From Prorocentrum cordatum (taxonomy: Eukaryota; Sar; Dinophyceae; Prorocentrales; Prorocentraceae), in assembly GCA_963575745.1 (NCBI GenBank), contig CAUYUJ010012058.1:379267-443266 (forward strand): a DNA stretch of 64,000 bases, read 5' to 3'. Below are positions 28,615-37,013 of the stretch, in pieces. Position numbers and translations under genes: made by a program. The notes below the pieces were generated by a model that was not told the DNA's origin, did no database searches, and saw nothing but the letters and a program-made list of their open reading frames with translations. Each line of letters opens with the position of its first letter. Position 1 is the stretch's first letter.

Positions 28615-30448
28615 CAAGGCGGCCAGGCCACAGCGTGTGCAGCAGGTGTGGAGGCTGTGGACTGTCAACACGAGCGCCTGGAGCACGTTCCAGGGCTGCT
28701 TGGACTGGCAGAGGAGTTGGGGGGACGACGCTCGGCCCCATGTGTGTTTTGGTCAGGAACATCGGTTGAAGGATCTCACCAAAGTTCGCAGTGCGGCAGG
28801 CTGGCTCCGAGCTCGCGGCTATCACGGGGCTTTCGGCAGGGCGAAGTCCACGGGACAGCTAGCCACGGAGTCGTCAGGGGGAGTTCTGACGGCAGTGGCG
28901 TCACACATCGCTCTCGCAGGCTTGAGCCTCAAGCATCTTGGCGTCCAGGCTGGATATTTCTCGAGACTGAAGCTGATTCGGGCCAACATGGCCTTCCCCC
29001 ACGGCCTGCTGCTGGGCTCGGTCTACGGGTTCGTGGACGCGTCCGACAAGGTGTTCACATGGGACATGCTGGAGGACTTGGGAGTTTTTCTGCGTCGGTC
29101 CAGGCCACCGTGGATTCTTGCAGGGGACTTCAACTTGCCGCCAGATGATCTCAAGTTGTGCAAGTGGGTAGAGCTCCTGAAAGGCACGATCATGGCCCCA
29201 AGAGGTCCGACATGCTTCGCGCCCAAGGCGGGGTCCACGATTGACTACTACATTGTGAGTCAGGGGCTGGCCAACTTTGTCAGTGATGTTCGCACGATAT
29301 ATGGTACCCCCTCGGCGCCTCACGTCGCTGTTGCCATGCAGCTCAAGGGCCCCGCGCTGAACATCCCGCTCCACGTTCGCAGGACATGGGAGCCCTTCCC
29401 CGCTACCCTGCGGACGGGGCCTGTGCGGAAGCCTGCCGAGCACTGCTGGTCCTGGCCTGCAGGGGTACTCGCAGGGGTTCAGCTGGAGGATGCGTGGTGC
29501 CAGTGGCTGAGCAACATGGAGCTGGAGCTGTGCAACCAGTTCGACATCGTCGGAGCTGGGCAGGGAAGCTTCGTCGGCAGAGCTGACGGGTTCGAGCGTC
29601 GGCAGGTGCCTCTCTCCGTATCTGTGGAAAACGCGGCGTTGTCTGGCAGTGGGGCCCAGATGCGAGCCTGGAGGTCGCTAGATGCCATACTATCCAGGCT
29701 CCAGGCGCTCCAGGACGACACCGTAGGTGCTAGCGATGAGGACGTTGTGCAGCCGACCTCTATGTGTTCAGGTGGAGCTTGCGATCGTCGTGAGACGCAC
29801 ACGGGGGCGCAACCAGCTGCTCCCAGTGCCGAAGGGCTTAGCACCGAGGGTCCGCCGCTTTCCTTGGGAGCCATGGGCTTTGTCTTGCCAGGCTACACGT
29901 CGCCGCACTCGGGGCCGACGCCGCTGGCTGCTGCTGCGGCATGTTCGTCGATGTCGGCGTTTTCTTTGTCTCAGATGCCATCCCAGGTGGGCTCGGCTGA
30001 GAAGGCTGAGTGGGACTTCGCGGACTGCCCGCATGGGTGGGGGAGGCCTGTGCCTGCCTGCGAGGTCCGTTCGGCTGGAGCGGAGGTCCACTCGTCGACA
30101 GACCTGGCTCCTGCAGACCCCCTGGGCCGTGAAGGTGGCCAAGGCTTTAAACCAGGGGAGCGTCTCAGGGGCCAGGTCGGAAGGCAGCAGGGCCGCAAGG
30201 GACGTGTCCGTGGCGATACCCGTCTTCGCCTGCTGGAGGAGCTTGACCACCTCGACCTGTCGACGCTGACGGGGGTCAAGTCCGTGGAGTTCGACCTGCA
30301 CTCACTGCGCAGCGTTGCTGAAGCGGGTGGGGAGGATCTGGCCACCCTGTCGACCTACGTTCACCAAGCGGCTCTGGAGTGGAGGCGTCCCAGTCGGCGG
30401 CAAAGGAGCAGCTGCAGGAGTGGAGAGAGTGGGCCCAGTCTGCGGTGA
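28460..30448 (+). CDS. LINE ORF2 first part: apurinic-type endonuclease domain
   Basis: This EEP-family endonuclease nicks target DNA to prime reverse transcription. The domain runs from about 28,640 (QVWRLWTVNTSAW) to about 29,350. Catalytic motifs visible are GQEHRL (Glu codon 28,757), ILAGDFNLP (Asp 29,126), STIDYYIVS (Asp 29,243) and APHVAV (His 29,321). A linker of about 330 residues leads toward the RT. The frame is +1 relative to ORF1. The nearest in-frame ATG (28,460) lies 155 bp inside ORF1, so initiation there, reinitiation or a +1 shift are all possible; I took that ATG. The frame ends at 30,448, whereas protein-like sequence moves to the next frame near 30,380, after HQAALEW. One base gained or lost, or -1 frameshifting, is therefore needed to join the RT. 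Confidence 0.82.
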   Translation: MGTTSRLERRRSEPRQKPCELLLVLKPRQTPSGSCCTPRRPSGSSGAGRGFSKAARPQRVQQVWRLWTVNTSAWSTFQGCLDWQRSWGDDARPHVCFGQEHRLKDLTKVRSAAGWLRARGYHGAFGRAKSTGQLATESSGGVLTAVASHIALAGLSLKHLGVQAGYFSRLKLIRANMAFPHGLLLGSVYGFVDASDKVFTWDMLEDLGVFLRRSRPPWILAGDFNLPPDDLKLCKWVELLKGTIMAPRGPTCFAPKAGSTIDYYIVSQGLANFVSDVRTIYGTPSAPHVAVAMQLKGPALNIPLHVRRTWEPFPATLRTGPVRKPAEHCWSWPAGVLAGVQLEDAWCQWLSNMELELCNQFDIVGAGQGSFVGRADGFERRQVPLSVSVENAALSGSGAQMRAWRSLDAILSRLQALQDDTVGASDEDVVQPTSMCSGGACDRRETHTGAQPAAPSAEGLSTEGPPLSLGAMGFVLPGYTSPHSGPTPLAAAAACSSMSAFSLSQMPSQVGSAEKAEWDFADCPHGWGRPVPACEVRSAGAEVHSSTDLAPADPLGREGGQGFKPGERLRGQVGRQQGRKGRVRGDTRLRLLEELDHLDLSTLTGVKSVEFDLHSLRSVAEAGGEDLATLSTYVHQAALEWRRPSRRQRSSCRSGESGPSLR

Positions 30449-33400
30449 AAGCAGGTGGCCGTCGTGCTCACAGGTACCTGAAGGACCAGCCGCAGGTGAA
30501 AGGGCCCGCGGCTCCTGAGGGCTGGGCGCTGCAAGGGGACGCGGCCGTGCAGGCAATGCACACGGAGTGGCTGCAGTACTGGGGAGACGCCAAGGAGAGC
30601 ATCTCACAGATCCAGGCAGCAGTCGCGCAGGATGATGAGTTGGCCAGGCCGTCTGCTGAGCGCGTTCGTGCGGTATGCCGTTCCTTTCCTCACCAGGTGG
30701 GCTGCGGGGTGGACTGCGTGAACCCGCGCTCCTTCGACCTGCTCGACGACGACTTCATGGAGAGGCTCGTGGACCTCATGGTGCTGCGGGAGGCCGACCC
30801 GCAGCTATCGGACAGATGGCCGACGCTGATGGTCTTCTTGGGCAAGCCTGACGGCTCGGGAGTCAGGCCGATCGCCCTCGTCTGCTCCATCCTGCGTGTA
30901 TGGGGCAAGGTGCGGCGAGAGGAGGCCAAGCTCTGGGGGGGGCAGCACGCAGCTGGAGTCTTCTGGGGCGTGCGTGATCGTGAATGCGACAGAGCGGGCT
31001 GGGCGCACCAGACAATGGCGCACTACGCGCGCAGCAGGGGCATGCAGTCAGCTACGTTGGCCACGGACTTATACAAGTTTTACGAGCGCATATGTCACGC
31101 GGTTTTGTTTGCAGAGGCGGAGGCTGTGAAGTTCTCGACCAGGCTCTGTAGAGCGGCATGCTCGCTCTACTCGGGGCCGCGCGCGGTGTCCTTCAATGGC
31201 TGCGTCTCCGTGGTCTTCCACGCCTCAGGCACGGTGCTGGCGGGCTGCTCGCTCGCGACGTGCCTGACGAGAGTCCTGCTGTTCCGCCTGCTCACCAAGG
31301 TCGAGAGCGAGCACCCGACGTCGATGGTGAGGAATGTGATAGACGACATCAGTGTGCAGTCCGTCGGCACGAGCCTCCACGTCGTCAGGGAGTTGGGCGG
31401 CGTCGGGAGCAAGCTGATCGATGGGCTGCGCAGGCTGCGTCTTGTGCTGTCGGAGAAAAAATCACAGGTTCTAGCATCGTCGAAAGGGGTTGCCGAGGGA
31501 CTGGCCAGTGCGTGGAAGGCGTCATTCAAGAAAAAGGCTGTGATTCGGAGTCTGGGGACTGATTGGCAAGTGAGCTCTTCTAGGTTGGCCCCCATTGCCT
31601 CCACCAGAGTTAGGACTTGTATGCGGAGGTCGGCGCGCCTCCGCTCTCTGAGGCGCGCTGGGGCCTTCGTGGGGCACATCCAGAGAGCGGGTCCTCAGGC
31701 CTCGGCGTTGTGGGGGGCCTCGGCGAGAGGGCTTCCTTGGTCGCAGTTGAAAAGGATCCGCACTCAGGCCCTCTTGTCTCTGGCTCCTGCGAAGAAGGGG
31801 ACGTCTGTGGGTTTAAAACTCCGCACGTTTAAGCAGGGTAAAACCATGGACCCCGTTCCGTTGTATTTCAAACAGGTTGTTTTTGAATGGGCTCGGGCTG
31901 TCTGGGACGGACTCCCCAGCATAACGATCCTGCAGGCAGTTTTTGAGGACGCCGTTCGATCGCTTGCCACCACCAGTCGCCCGTGGTCGAGGGCGACGTC
32001 CCCTGCTCACGTGTTTGTGATTGCTTGTGGGGATCTGGGATGGGAAGCGAGATCGGCGCGCCTCATTGTTCTCTCGACGGGCGAGCAGGTTGACTTGCTC
32101 AGGCTCTCGCCGTCGGTTGCTGCCACTCTCGCCCAGCAGGCCGCCAGAGAGATGTCGGATTTTCGTGCCCTCGAGGCTCGTGTGGGTTCGTCGTCGTGGT
32201 GTCGTCCTGTGTTTTGGCAGCCGCTGGACTTCTTGTTCGCCAGGAAAAGCGATTCCTGGGACAGGACTCGTAAGAATTCTCTCAGGGCCGCGGTCTCGGG
32301 GACTCACTGGGCCCAGGACCGTCTGCAGCGGCGCGGCTTGGTGTCGTGCAACCTTTGCAGGCTGTGCTTGGGGGCCCCAGGGACCACGTTCCACCGTAGA
32401 TTTGTTTGTGAGGCTTGGGCTGCTGATCGCTCTCATTACTTGTCTGATGAAGCGTTAGCTGCAGCCACGCTAATTCGGCAGCTGGGTGACCCTGGGGAAT
32501 TTTTGGCTTCGGGCATTTTCCCGTCTCCCAGGGAGCTGGTCCCCCCGCCTCTTGGGTCCGAAAGGTGCCAGGTCTTCTGGATTCGGAGGCCCGAGGATGG
32601 CCTGTTATCTGGCAAACTTTTTACCGATGGCTCTGCCATTTTCCCCTCGGACCCGCTCCTAAGAAGAGCAGGGTGGGCGGTGATCTCGGTCGATGACACT
32701 GGCGCCATGATCTCTGGAGCTTTCGGCCCCGTCCCGTGGGATGTTGCTCCTCTCCAGCTCGCCAAGGATGGCGAGGATTATGCGTATCGGATGCTCGGCC
32801 AGATTGCTTTGGACCCCGAGGGAGTTTGGACCGATTGTGCAGCTACGATTTCTTGTGCTCGGTCGAGAGTTCGCTCCACGAGTGCCCGTTGTGGCCAGGC
32901 TCACATGTGGACCACTGTGCATGCGGCCTTCGAGGATGGGCTGGTTGTCCATAAAACGAAGGCCCACTGCGCGGAGGCGGACGTGGAGCGAGGAGTCACC
33001 ATTCGTTGGGAGCGTAAGGCTAACGCCATTGCCGACGCCCTCTCGAAGCGATGGGCAGGTAAGCATCCATCGGTCGATCAGGCCGCCCGTGAAATCGCTG
33101 GTTTAAGACTCTTGGGGCGGGAGTTGGGCCGGTGGGTGGGGCGGCAGGGGCTTCTGATGCGGGAGCGGGGGTGGGAGGACTCGGAGGGCCTGCCTGATAA
33201 GCGCCTGGAGCCTGGTTTGGGCCCTCGCCAGGGCCGCCCCCTTGAGCCCCCCATCCCCCCCGTGTCTGTGCGGTTCAGGGCCGCGCTTTCCGCCATTGCC
33301 CATTCGGGGCCGTGTGACCCCGAGCTGTCAATTTTGATGAGGCTGTCTCAGCATAACTTGCGAGTGTGCCATGTTTTTGATCAGACGGGAGCATCCGTTG

Positions 33401-33825
33401 TCTCCGCCCCGCGTATTGTGTGTTGTATTTCGTGTGGGGCGTACGCGCGGGGCGGGGTCAGGGAGCTCGCCGTTCGAGAGTGTCACGGTCACAACGTGGG
33501 GAAGGGGCTCAAGCAGCAGCGATCACGGTTGCTCGCGGGCCTCTTTCCCAGGTGGCTGAGTAGGTACAAAGGCTGGAGTGTGAGTTGTCTCGAGCGCCCC
33601 GTCCCTGGAGATCTCCTGGACTTGGCTCGGGCGATTCTCGACCGTCCCCAGGCGCGTGCGACGGTGCCTGCCTCCAGAGCCGTTTTCCCCAGGGGACCGC
33701 CATGGCAGGTGCCCATGGGGCGAGGGCCTCTCCTCGCCCGCTTCGGCCTCACGGTGGACTCGCTCCCGTTCTGGGAGCAGGAGGCCGCCCGTCGGGGCGC
33801 GGGGGAGGAGGAGGAGTTGGTTTAA
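30379..33825 (+). CDS. LINE ORF2 second part: reverse transcriptase and RNase H (1148 aa)
   Basis: It synthesises element cDNA at the nicked target. The frame is open from 30,322; the first usable codon is GTG at 30,379, so it probably continues the endonuclease frame rather than starting anew. RT motifs: LGKPDGSGVRPIALV (30,838), motif A ATDLYKFYE (Asp 31,066), motif B AGCSLAT, motif C VIDDISV (Asp pair 31,342-31,347), then LRLVLSEKKSQVL. A zinc knuckle CNLCRLC...HRRFVC lies near 32,350-32,410. RNase H: FTDGSAI (Asp 32,626), GEDYAYR (Glu 32,773), WTDCAA (Asp 32,833), KTKAHC (His 32,965) and ANAIADALSKRW (Asp 33,034). A second Cys motif (CCISCGAY...C) lies at 33,420-33,485. It ends in TAA. 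All catalytic acids are intact. Confidence 0.92.
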   Translation: MEASQSAAKEQLQEWREWAQSAVKAGGRRAHRYLKDQPQVKGPAAPEGWALQGDAAVQAMHTEWLQYWGDAKESISQIQAAVAQDDELARPSAERVRAVCRSFPHQVGCGVDCVNPRSFDLLDDDFMERLVDLMVLREADPQLSDRWPTLMVFLGKPDGSGVRPIALVCSILRVWGKVRREEAKLWGGQHAAGVFWGVRDRECDRAGWAHQTMAHYARSRGMQSATLATDLYKFYERICHAVLFAEAEAVKFSTRLCRAACSLYSGPRAVSFNGCVSVVFHASGTVLAGCSLATCLTRVLLFRLLTKVESEHPTSMVRNVIDDISVQSVGTSLHVVRELGGVGSKLIDGLRRLRLVLSEKKSQVLASSKGVAEGLASAWKASFKKKAVIRSLGTDWQVSSSRLAPIASTRVRTCMRRSARLRSLRRAGAFVGHIQRAGPQASALWGASARGLPWSQLKRIRTQALLSLAPAKKGTSVGLKLRTFKQGKTMDPVPLYFKQVVFEWARAVWDGLPSITILQAVFEDAVRSLATTSRPWSRATSPAHVFVIACGDLGWEARSARLIVLSTGEQVDLLRLSPSVAATLAQQAAREMSDFRALEARVGSSSWCRPVFWQPLDFLFARKSDSWDRTRKNSLRAAVSGTHWAQDRLQRRGLVSCNLCRLCLGAPGTTFHRRFVCEAWAADRSHYLSDEALAAATLIRQLGDPGEFLASGIFPSPRELVPPPLGSERCQVFWIRRPEDGLLSGKLFTDGSAIFPSDPLLRRAGWAVISVDDTGAMISGAFGPVPWDVAPLQLAKDGEDYAYRMLGQIALDPEGVWTDCAATISCARSRVRSTSARCGQAHMWTTVHAAFEDGLVVHKTKAHCAEADVERGVTIRWERKANAIADALSKRWAGKHPSVDQAAREIAGLRLLGRELGRWVGRQGLLMRERGWEDSEGLPDKRLEPGLGPRQGRPLEPPIPPVSVRFRAALSAIAHSGPCDPELSILMRLSQHNLRVCHVFDQTGASVVSAPRIVCCISCGAYARGGVRELAVRECHGHNVGKGLKQQRSRLLAGLFPRWLSRYKGWSVSCLERPVPGDLLDLARAILDRPQARATVPASRAVFPRGPPWQVPMGRGPLLARFGLTVDSLPFWEQEAARRGAGEEEELV

Positions 33826-34156
33826 TTTGTTTCCGTTTTTATCCTCGCGGTCGGTATCTTGGACGCCGTCCGCCCTCGTCTTATCTTACCTCCTCCTCTT
33901 CCTCCTCCTCGCGCTCGTTCTCCGCCTTCTCCTCCTCCTCCTCATTCTCCTCCTCCTGCTCCTCCTCCTCGTCTTCCTCCTCCTCCCTCCTCCTCCTCCT
34001 CCTCCTCCTCCTCCTCCTCCTCCTACCCCTCCTCCTCCTCCTCCTCCTCCTCCTCCTCCTCCTCCTCCTCCTCCTCCTTTTCCTCCTCCTCCTCGCGCTC
34101 GTTCTCCTCCTCCTCCTCCTCCTCCTCCTCTTCCTCCTCCTCCTCCTCCTTCTCCG
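33826..34156 (+). repeat. LINE 3' UTR and terminal (TCC)n tract
   Basis: Only about 60 bp of unique sequence follow the stop before 266 bp of TCC/TTC triplets. CTCCTCGCGCTCGTTCTCC occurs twice (33,907 and 34,093), so the tract contains an internal duplication. The tract ends TTCTCCGAG at the junction with the host repeat. Confidence 0.85.
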
Positions 34157-34333
34157 AGACCAGGCGGGTGGGCGGCACCGGCGTGGGCCTACAGCCGAGA
34201 TTGTTGGTAGTGATGGGCAACTTTCCCTGGTGTGTTCTGTTCGCCTGGGAGTTCGTGCTGATGCAAGTTTTGGTGTGGTGTGTCGGAGTTGCCTGTGGCT
34301 TTTTGTAAGCCTCGGTGTAAGCGCAGAGCCGAG
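34157..34333 (+). repeat. Right half of the dispersed repeat interrupted by the LINE
   Basis: AGACCAGGCGGGTGGGCGGC ... GTAAGCGCAGAGC matches 20,283-20,458 almost without gaps. Confidence 0.8.
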
Positions 34334-34549
34334 CCGTACGCTGGGTGTTTGCGAGACCCGACTCTTCTCGGGCGTGGCTAGGACGAGGATGCGTCCGTTA
34401 CGGAGCGTTGCAAAACGCTCCCACAACGTTTCGCAACGCTCTGGAAAAGCTGCGGCGCCTGAGACATCCATCCCCCAGAGCCGCCGGACCTCAGAGATTC
34501 CCGACTAATCCTCACTCGATTTTCTCCTCGTTTTGGCTTCGTCTTTTCT
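34334..34549. other. No gene seen
   Basis: Short unique spacer between the LINE host repeat and a family C copy; repeated words around ACGGAGCGTTGCAAAACGCT only. Confidence 0.35.
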
Positions 34550-34720
34550 CCATTGTTCAGGAAGGAGAAACACAGAGACAGAGACACAATTCATCGTCGA
34601 TTCCCCCGAGAATATGGGAAAATATGGGAAGGGGAGGGAAGACGAAAACCTAGAAAATATTTGAAAATATGGGGAATCCTGGGATTTGTGTGTATTTATC
34701 TGTGTGTCCTTGGGCCCTCA
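34550..34720 (+). repeat. Family C dispersed repeat, copy 4
   Basis: TGTTCAGGAAGGAGAAACAC ... ATTCATCGTCGATTCC ... GTGTGTCCTTGGGCCC closely matches 7,100-7,275. A weakly coding-like stretch (34,722-34,836, RVEADAARRAFEARRGRF) follows directly. Confidence 0.65.
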
Positions 34721-34837
34721 TCCCTGCCGCTGCGCGTGGAGGCCGACGCTGCCAGGAGGGCCTTCGAGGCGAGGCGGGGGCGCTTCCGGACCGTGGAGGA
34801 GCTCGACGCCTGGAGGGAGGGCGAGAAGGCATCGCTG

Positions 34838-34872
34838 TCCTCCTCCGTCCTCCTCGTCCTCGTCCCTCCCTT

Positions 34873-34911
<39 letters not shown>

Positions 34912-34965
34912 TGCCCCTTCTCCCCATCCTCCTCGTCCTCCTCGTCCTCCTCCTCCTCTTCCTCC
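34838..34965 (+). promoter_or_regulatory. TCC/TCG polypyrimidine tract before the SL relic
   Basis: CCTCCTCGTCCTC and (GTC)n triplets end in CTCCTCTTCCTCC directly against CCGTAG. It fits the pyrimidine tract of a trans-splice acceptor whose AG is at 34,971-34,972. Confidence 0.6.
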
Positions 34966-35002
34966 TCCGTAGCCATTTTGGCTCAAGCCATTTTGGCTCA
35001 AG
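34966..35002 (+). other. Tandem spliced-leader relics (full SL plus 15-nt truncated SL)
   Basis: 34,966-34,987 is a perfect 22-base dinoflagellate SL (TCCGTAG, then CCATTTTGGCTCAAG). It is followed without a gap by CCATTTTGGCTCAAG again (34,988-35,002), the form produced when the AG inside the SL itself is used as acceptor. This is the established signature of repeated mRNA recycling in dinoflagellates: trans-spliced mRNA reverse-transcribed into the genome, transcribed, trans-spliced again and reinserted. It marks the 5' end of the retrogene that follows. Confidence 0.95.
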
Positions 35003-35054
35003 GGGCCTTCGCGCCGCGCACATCGTGGGGGCGCAGCGGCGCGGAGCCGATGGC

Positions 35055-35234
35055 ATGGGGCGACCTTCCAGAGGCCGGCGGGGCCCCGTGGAGGCAAAGG
35101 CCAGCGCGCCGGTCGCCCGGGAGGCAGCGATGGTCGCAGCAGCAGTGGCAGCCGCGGTGGCCCCAGCGGTGGCCGCAGCTGTGAGAGCGGTTGCCGACGC
35201 TGCGACGGCGCCAAGGCCGAACGCCAGGCAGACG
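35055..35234 (+). CDS. SL-headed retrogene, exon 1 (60 aa, Ala-rich)
   Basis: The ATG at 35,055 lies 52 bp after the SL relics. A nearer ATG at 35,050 opens a frame with Trp/Arg/Gln-rich reading that stops at 35,184, so I prefer 35,055. Residues 1-20 are basic (GRPSRGRRG), and residues about 20-48 are an Ala/Val-rich helix (AAMVAAAVAAAVAPAVAAA), which could be a targeting or membrane-associated segment. The exon ends ...NARQT with donor ACG|GT at 35,235, inside the target duplication of the inserted element. Splicing to 35,405 is in phase 0. No family is recognised. Confidence 0.55.
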
Positions 35235-35404
35235 GTCACCACCCACCAAGCCACCCCAACCCATCCCGAAGGCTTCAAATTGACCTCCATTTCCAGTGGG
35301 GGGGGGGTCGGGGAACATCGAGGAAATGCATATGGAAGCCGTACCCCCCCCAACCCGAAATTCGGGTCTTCGGGTTGGGTTGGGGTGGTCGGGTAGGTAG
35401 TCAG
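35235..35404 (+). mobile_element. Introner: inverted-repeat element acting as a GT-AG intron
   Basis: The direct repeat CAGACGG occurs at 35,229-35,235 and 35,402-35,408. Between the copies lies a non-coding element of about 166 bp whose ends are inverted repeats (CCACCCCAACCCATCCCGAAG on the left, its near-complement TTCGGGTTGGGTTGGGGTGG on the right). The target duplication supplies both splice sites: GT from CAGACG|GTCACC and AG from GTCAG|ACGGCC. Removing 35,235-35,404 joins ...CAG ACG to ACG GCC ATG in frame. This matches the introner mechanism described for dinoflagellates and other algae, in which a transposable element creates an intron on insertion. Confidence 0.78.
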
Positions 35405-35741
35405 ACGGCCATGCCATCGGTGCGGCCGTCGCAAGCGCCACCAGTCCTGGCCATCAAGGACGCAGAGGTCCCCGGAGCAGCTTTCGACCTCTCCGCGCGG
35501 GACGCCGAGGGGGGGGGCGCAGCTCGAGGCGCTCACCAGGCCGGCCGCTTGCCCCGCCCCCAGGCCACTGGATGGGGCCGCCGCTGGCGCGGGCGCTGCT
35601 GGGATGGCATGGCGCGCGGCCGCCAAGTCCCCCGCAGGCGAGGCTCAGGTCGCGCAGTGCCAGGGCGCGTTCCAGGAGGAGCCGGAAGGTGAGAAGGCGA
35701 TGAAGCAGCAGGAGTCCTCGGAGCCGCTGGTGGTGGACTAG
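35405..35741 (+). CDS. SL-headed retrogene, exon 2 first part (frameshift at a G run)
   Basis: The frame continues from exon 1 as TAMPSVRPSQAPPVLAIKDA and EVPGAAFDLSARDAE to a run of nine G at 35,509-35,517. Beyond it, protein-like sequence is in the next frame (AQLEALTRPAA, then SPAGEAQVAQCQGAFQEEPE and KAMKQQESSEPLVV) to a TAG at 35,739. One G fewer would restore a single frame, so this is either a sequencing or assembly error in the homopolymer or a real disabling indel. No domain recognised. Confidence 0.45.
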
Positions 35742-36337
35742 CCTACCTGGGGTGCCCTGTGCGCACCGAGTGGTACGACCTCGCTGACAGCGACGGCGAG
35801 GAGGAGGGCAACAAAGTGGATAGCTACGACTTCAAGGAGCAGTGCGAGCGGAAGGCCGAGGATGGCGACATCTTCAAGCCCGAGGTTCACCAGGTGGAGG
35901 AGAGCACGAGGCAGTGCTACGAGCGCCAGCGCCAGGACCACGACTTCAGCGGAGTCCTGCTGGCCAACGCGGAGGTGTTCCTCAAGACCAAGGCGGTTCG
36001 GGAGCAGCGCTGCGCGCAGTGGCGCCTGGGCAGTGACACCATCGTGGGAGTGGTCGGGCAGAAATGCGCGGAGTCGGAGGGCCTTCCCGAGATTCCGCTC
36101 TTCCCGTCTCTTGAGGAGGTGCTGGACGACGAGCCGGCCAAGAACGAGACCCAGAAGACCCAGGAAATGCACGATCTGCACAGCGTCGGCATCGTCAACT
36201 TCCTGGAGCAAGTCGGGGAGCAGGAGGTGAGCAAGATCATCCAGGAGCAGGGAGGGGGCTGCACGTGGGTGGAGCTCCTGAGCTGGGTGAATAAGAACTT
36301 CGAGAACGATCTGCCAGGATATATTCGGGATCTCTGA
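35691..36337 (+). CDS. SL-headed retrogene, exon 2 last part, acidic C-terminal region
   Basis: A third frame reads convincing protein from about 35,745 to the TGA at 36,335: RTEWYDLADSDGEEEGNKVD, FKEQCERKAEDGDIFKPEVH, LEEVLDDEPAKNETQKTQEM and a final GCTWVELLSWVNKNFENDLP. Composition is acidic with Lys/Glu-rich helices, and codon use is strongly GC-ending. The shift from the preceding part lies near 35,720-35,745, with a second indel or an unrecognised intron there. No known family. An SL, an introner and a long conserved-looking frame suggest a once functional expressed gene; the two frame breaks make a pseudogene equally possible. Confidence 0.6.
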
Positions 36338-36760
36338 GTCGGAACTTGACTGGGGCGCCCTGATATTCATCAGTTGCGAGTTGTTTTGGGATTTTTCGCA
36401 TCCGGTATCTGAATGTGTTTGTGAAGCACGTTGTGACGCAGGACAGTCTGCCTCAACTTGGTTGGCTCGTGCCAGAAGATCAGCATTCAGGAATTGAATG
36501 TGTACGCGAAGCAGTTCGCGATTACTTCAAGAGGACGCGAAAACGAGTTTTCGTGAGCCGCGGAAGGCATGAGTGGCCTCGCGGGGGTAGCAGCTTCGTG
36601 GGTTTCTTTGCGGGGCCCTTCCCCTCCGCGTTGGTTTTCCGGTCCCTTGGGCCCCCGTCCGCCCCGTAGAAAACATTGGGGGAGCTGCGGCCCCCCTGGG
36701 GTCGGGGCGGGCCCGACGGCGCGCGCCGAGCAGGTCCTCTGACGGACTTGGCACAGTCAG
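36338..36760 (+). other. Probable 3' untranslated region and spacer
   Basis: AT-richer sequence follows the stop to about 36,450, in keeping with a 3' UTR; no AATAAA is needed in dinoflagellates. No further gene seen. Confidence 0.35.
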
Positions 36761-36763
36761 TTC

Positions 36764-37013
36764 CCTCCGTTCCCTCCTCTTCCTCCTCCTTGTCCTCCTC
36801 CTCCTCCTCCTTGTCCTCCTCCTCCTCCTCCTCCTCCTCCTCCTCCTCCTCCCCGTCCTCCCTCCATCCCGTCATCCCTCCTTCTCCTCCTCCTGCTCCT
36901 CATCCTCCCTCCTCTTTCCTTCCCTCCCCCCATCCCTCCCTCTCCTTCTCGTCTTCCTCCCCCCTCCTCCTCATCCCCCTCGTCCTCCTCGTTCTCCTCC
37001 TCCTCCCCATCTC
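36764..37013 (+). repeat. (TCC)n polypyrimidine tract
   Basis: TCC/TTG-interrupted pyrimidine tract of about 250 bp. Confidence 0.93.

Larger units (their letters stand above)
27378..34156 (+). mobile_element. Non-LTR retrotransposon (LINE), nearly complete, ~6.8 kb
   Basis: The element holds ORF1 (zinc finger plus coiled coil), an apurinic-type endonuclease, and a reverse transcriptase with a C-terminal RNase H, all on the plus strand and in the order of I/R1-like and dinoflagellate LINEs. A (TCC)n tract borders it on each side (27,378-27,447 and 33,888-34,153). The outer limits are set by comparison with the uninterrupted paralogue at 20,165-20,458. There are no LTRs and no poly-A tail. 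The endonuclease and RT frames are offset by one base near 30,380, so the copy is either slightly decayed or uses frameshifting. The catalytic residues I can see are retained. Confidence 0.9.

Noticed and set aside
28648-30301. Additional long frames over the LINE on both strands
   Set aside because: They overlap the endonuclease in other phases, are Arg/Ser-rich and carry no motifs.
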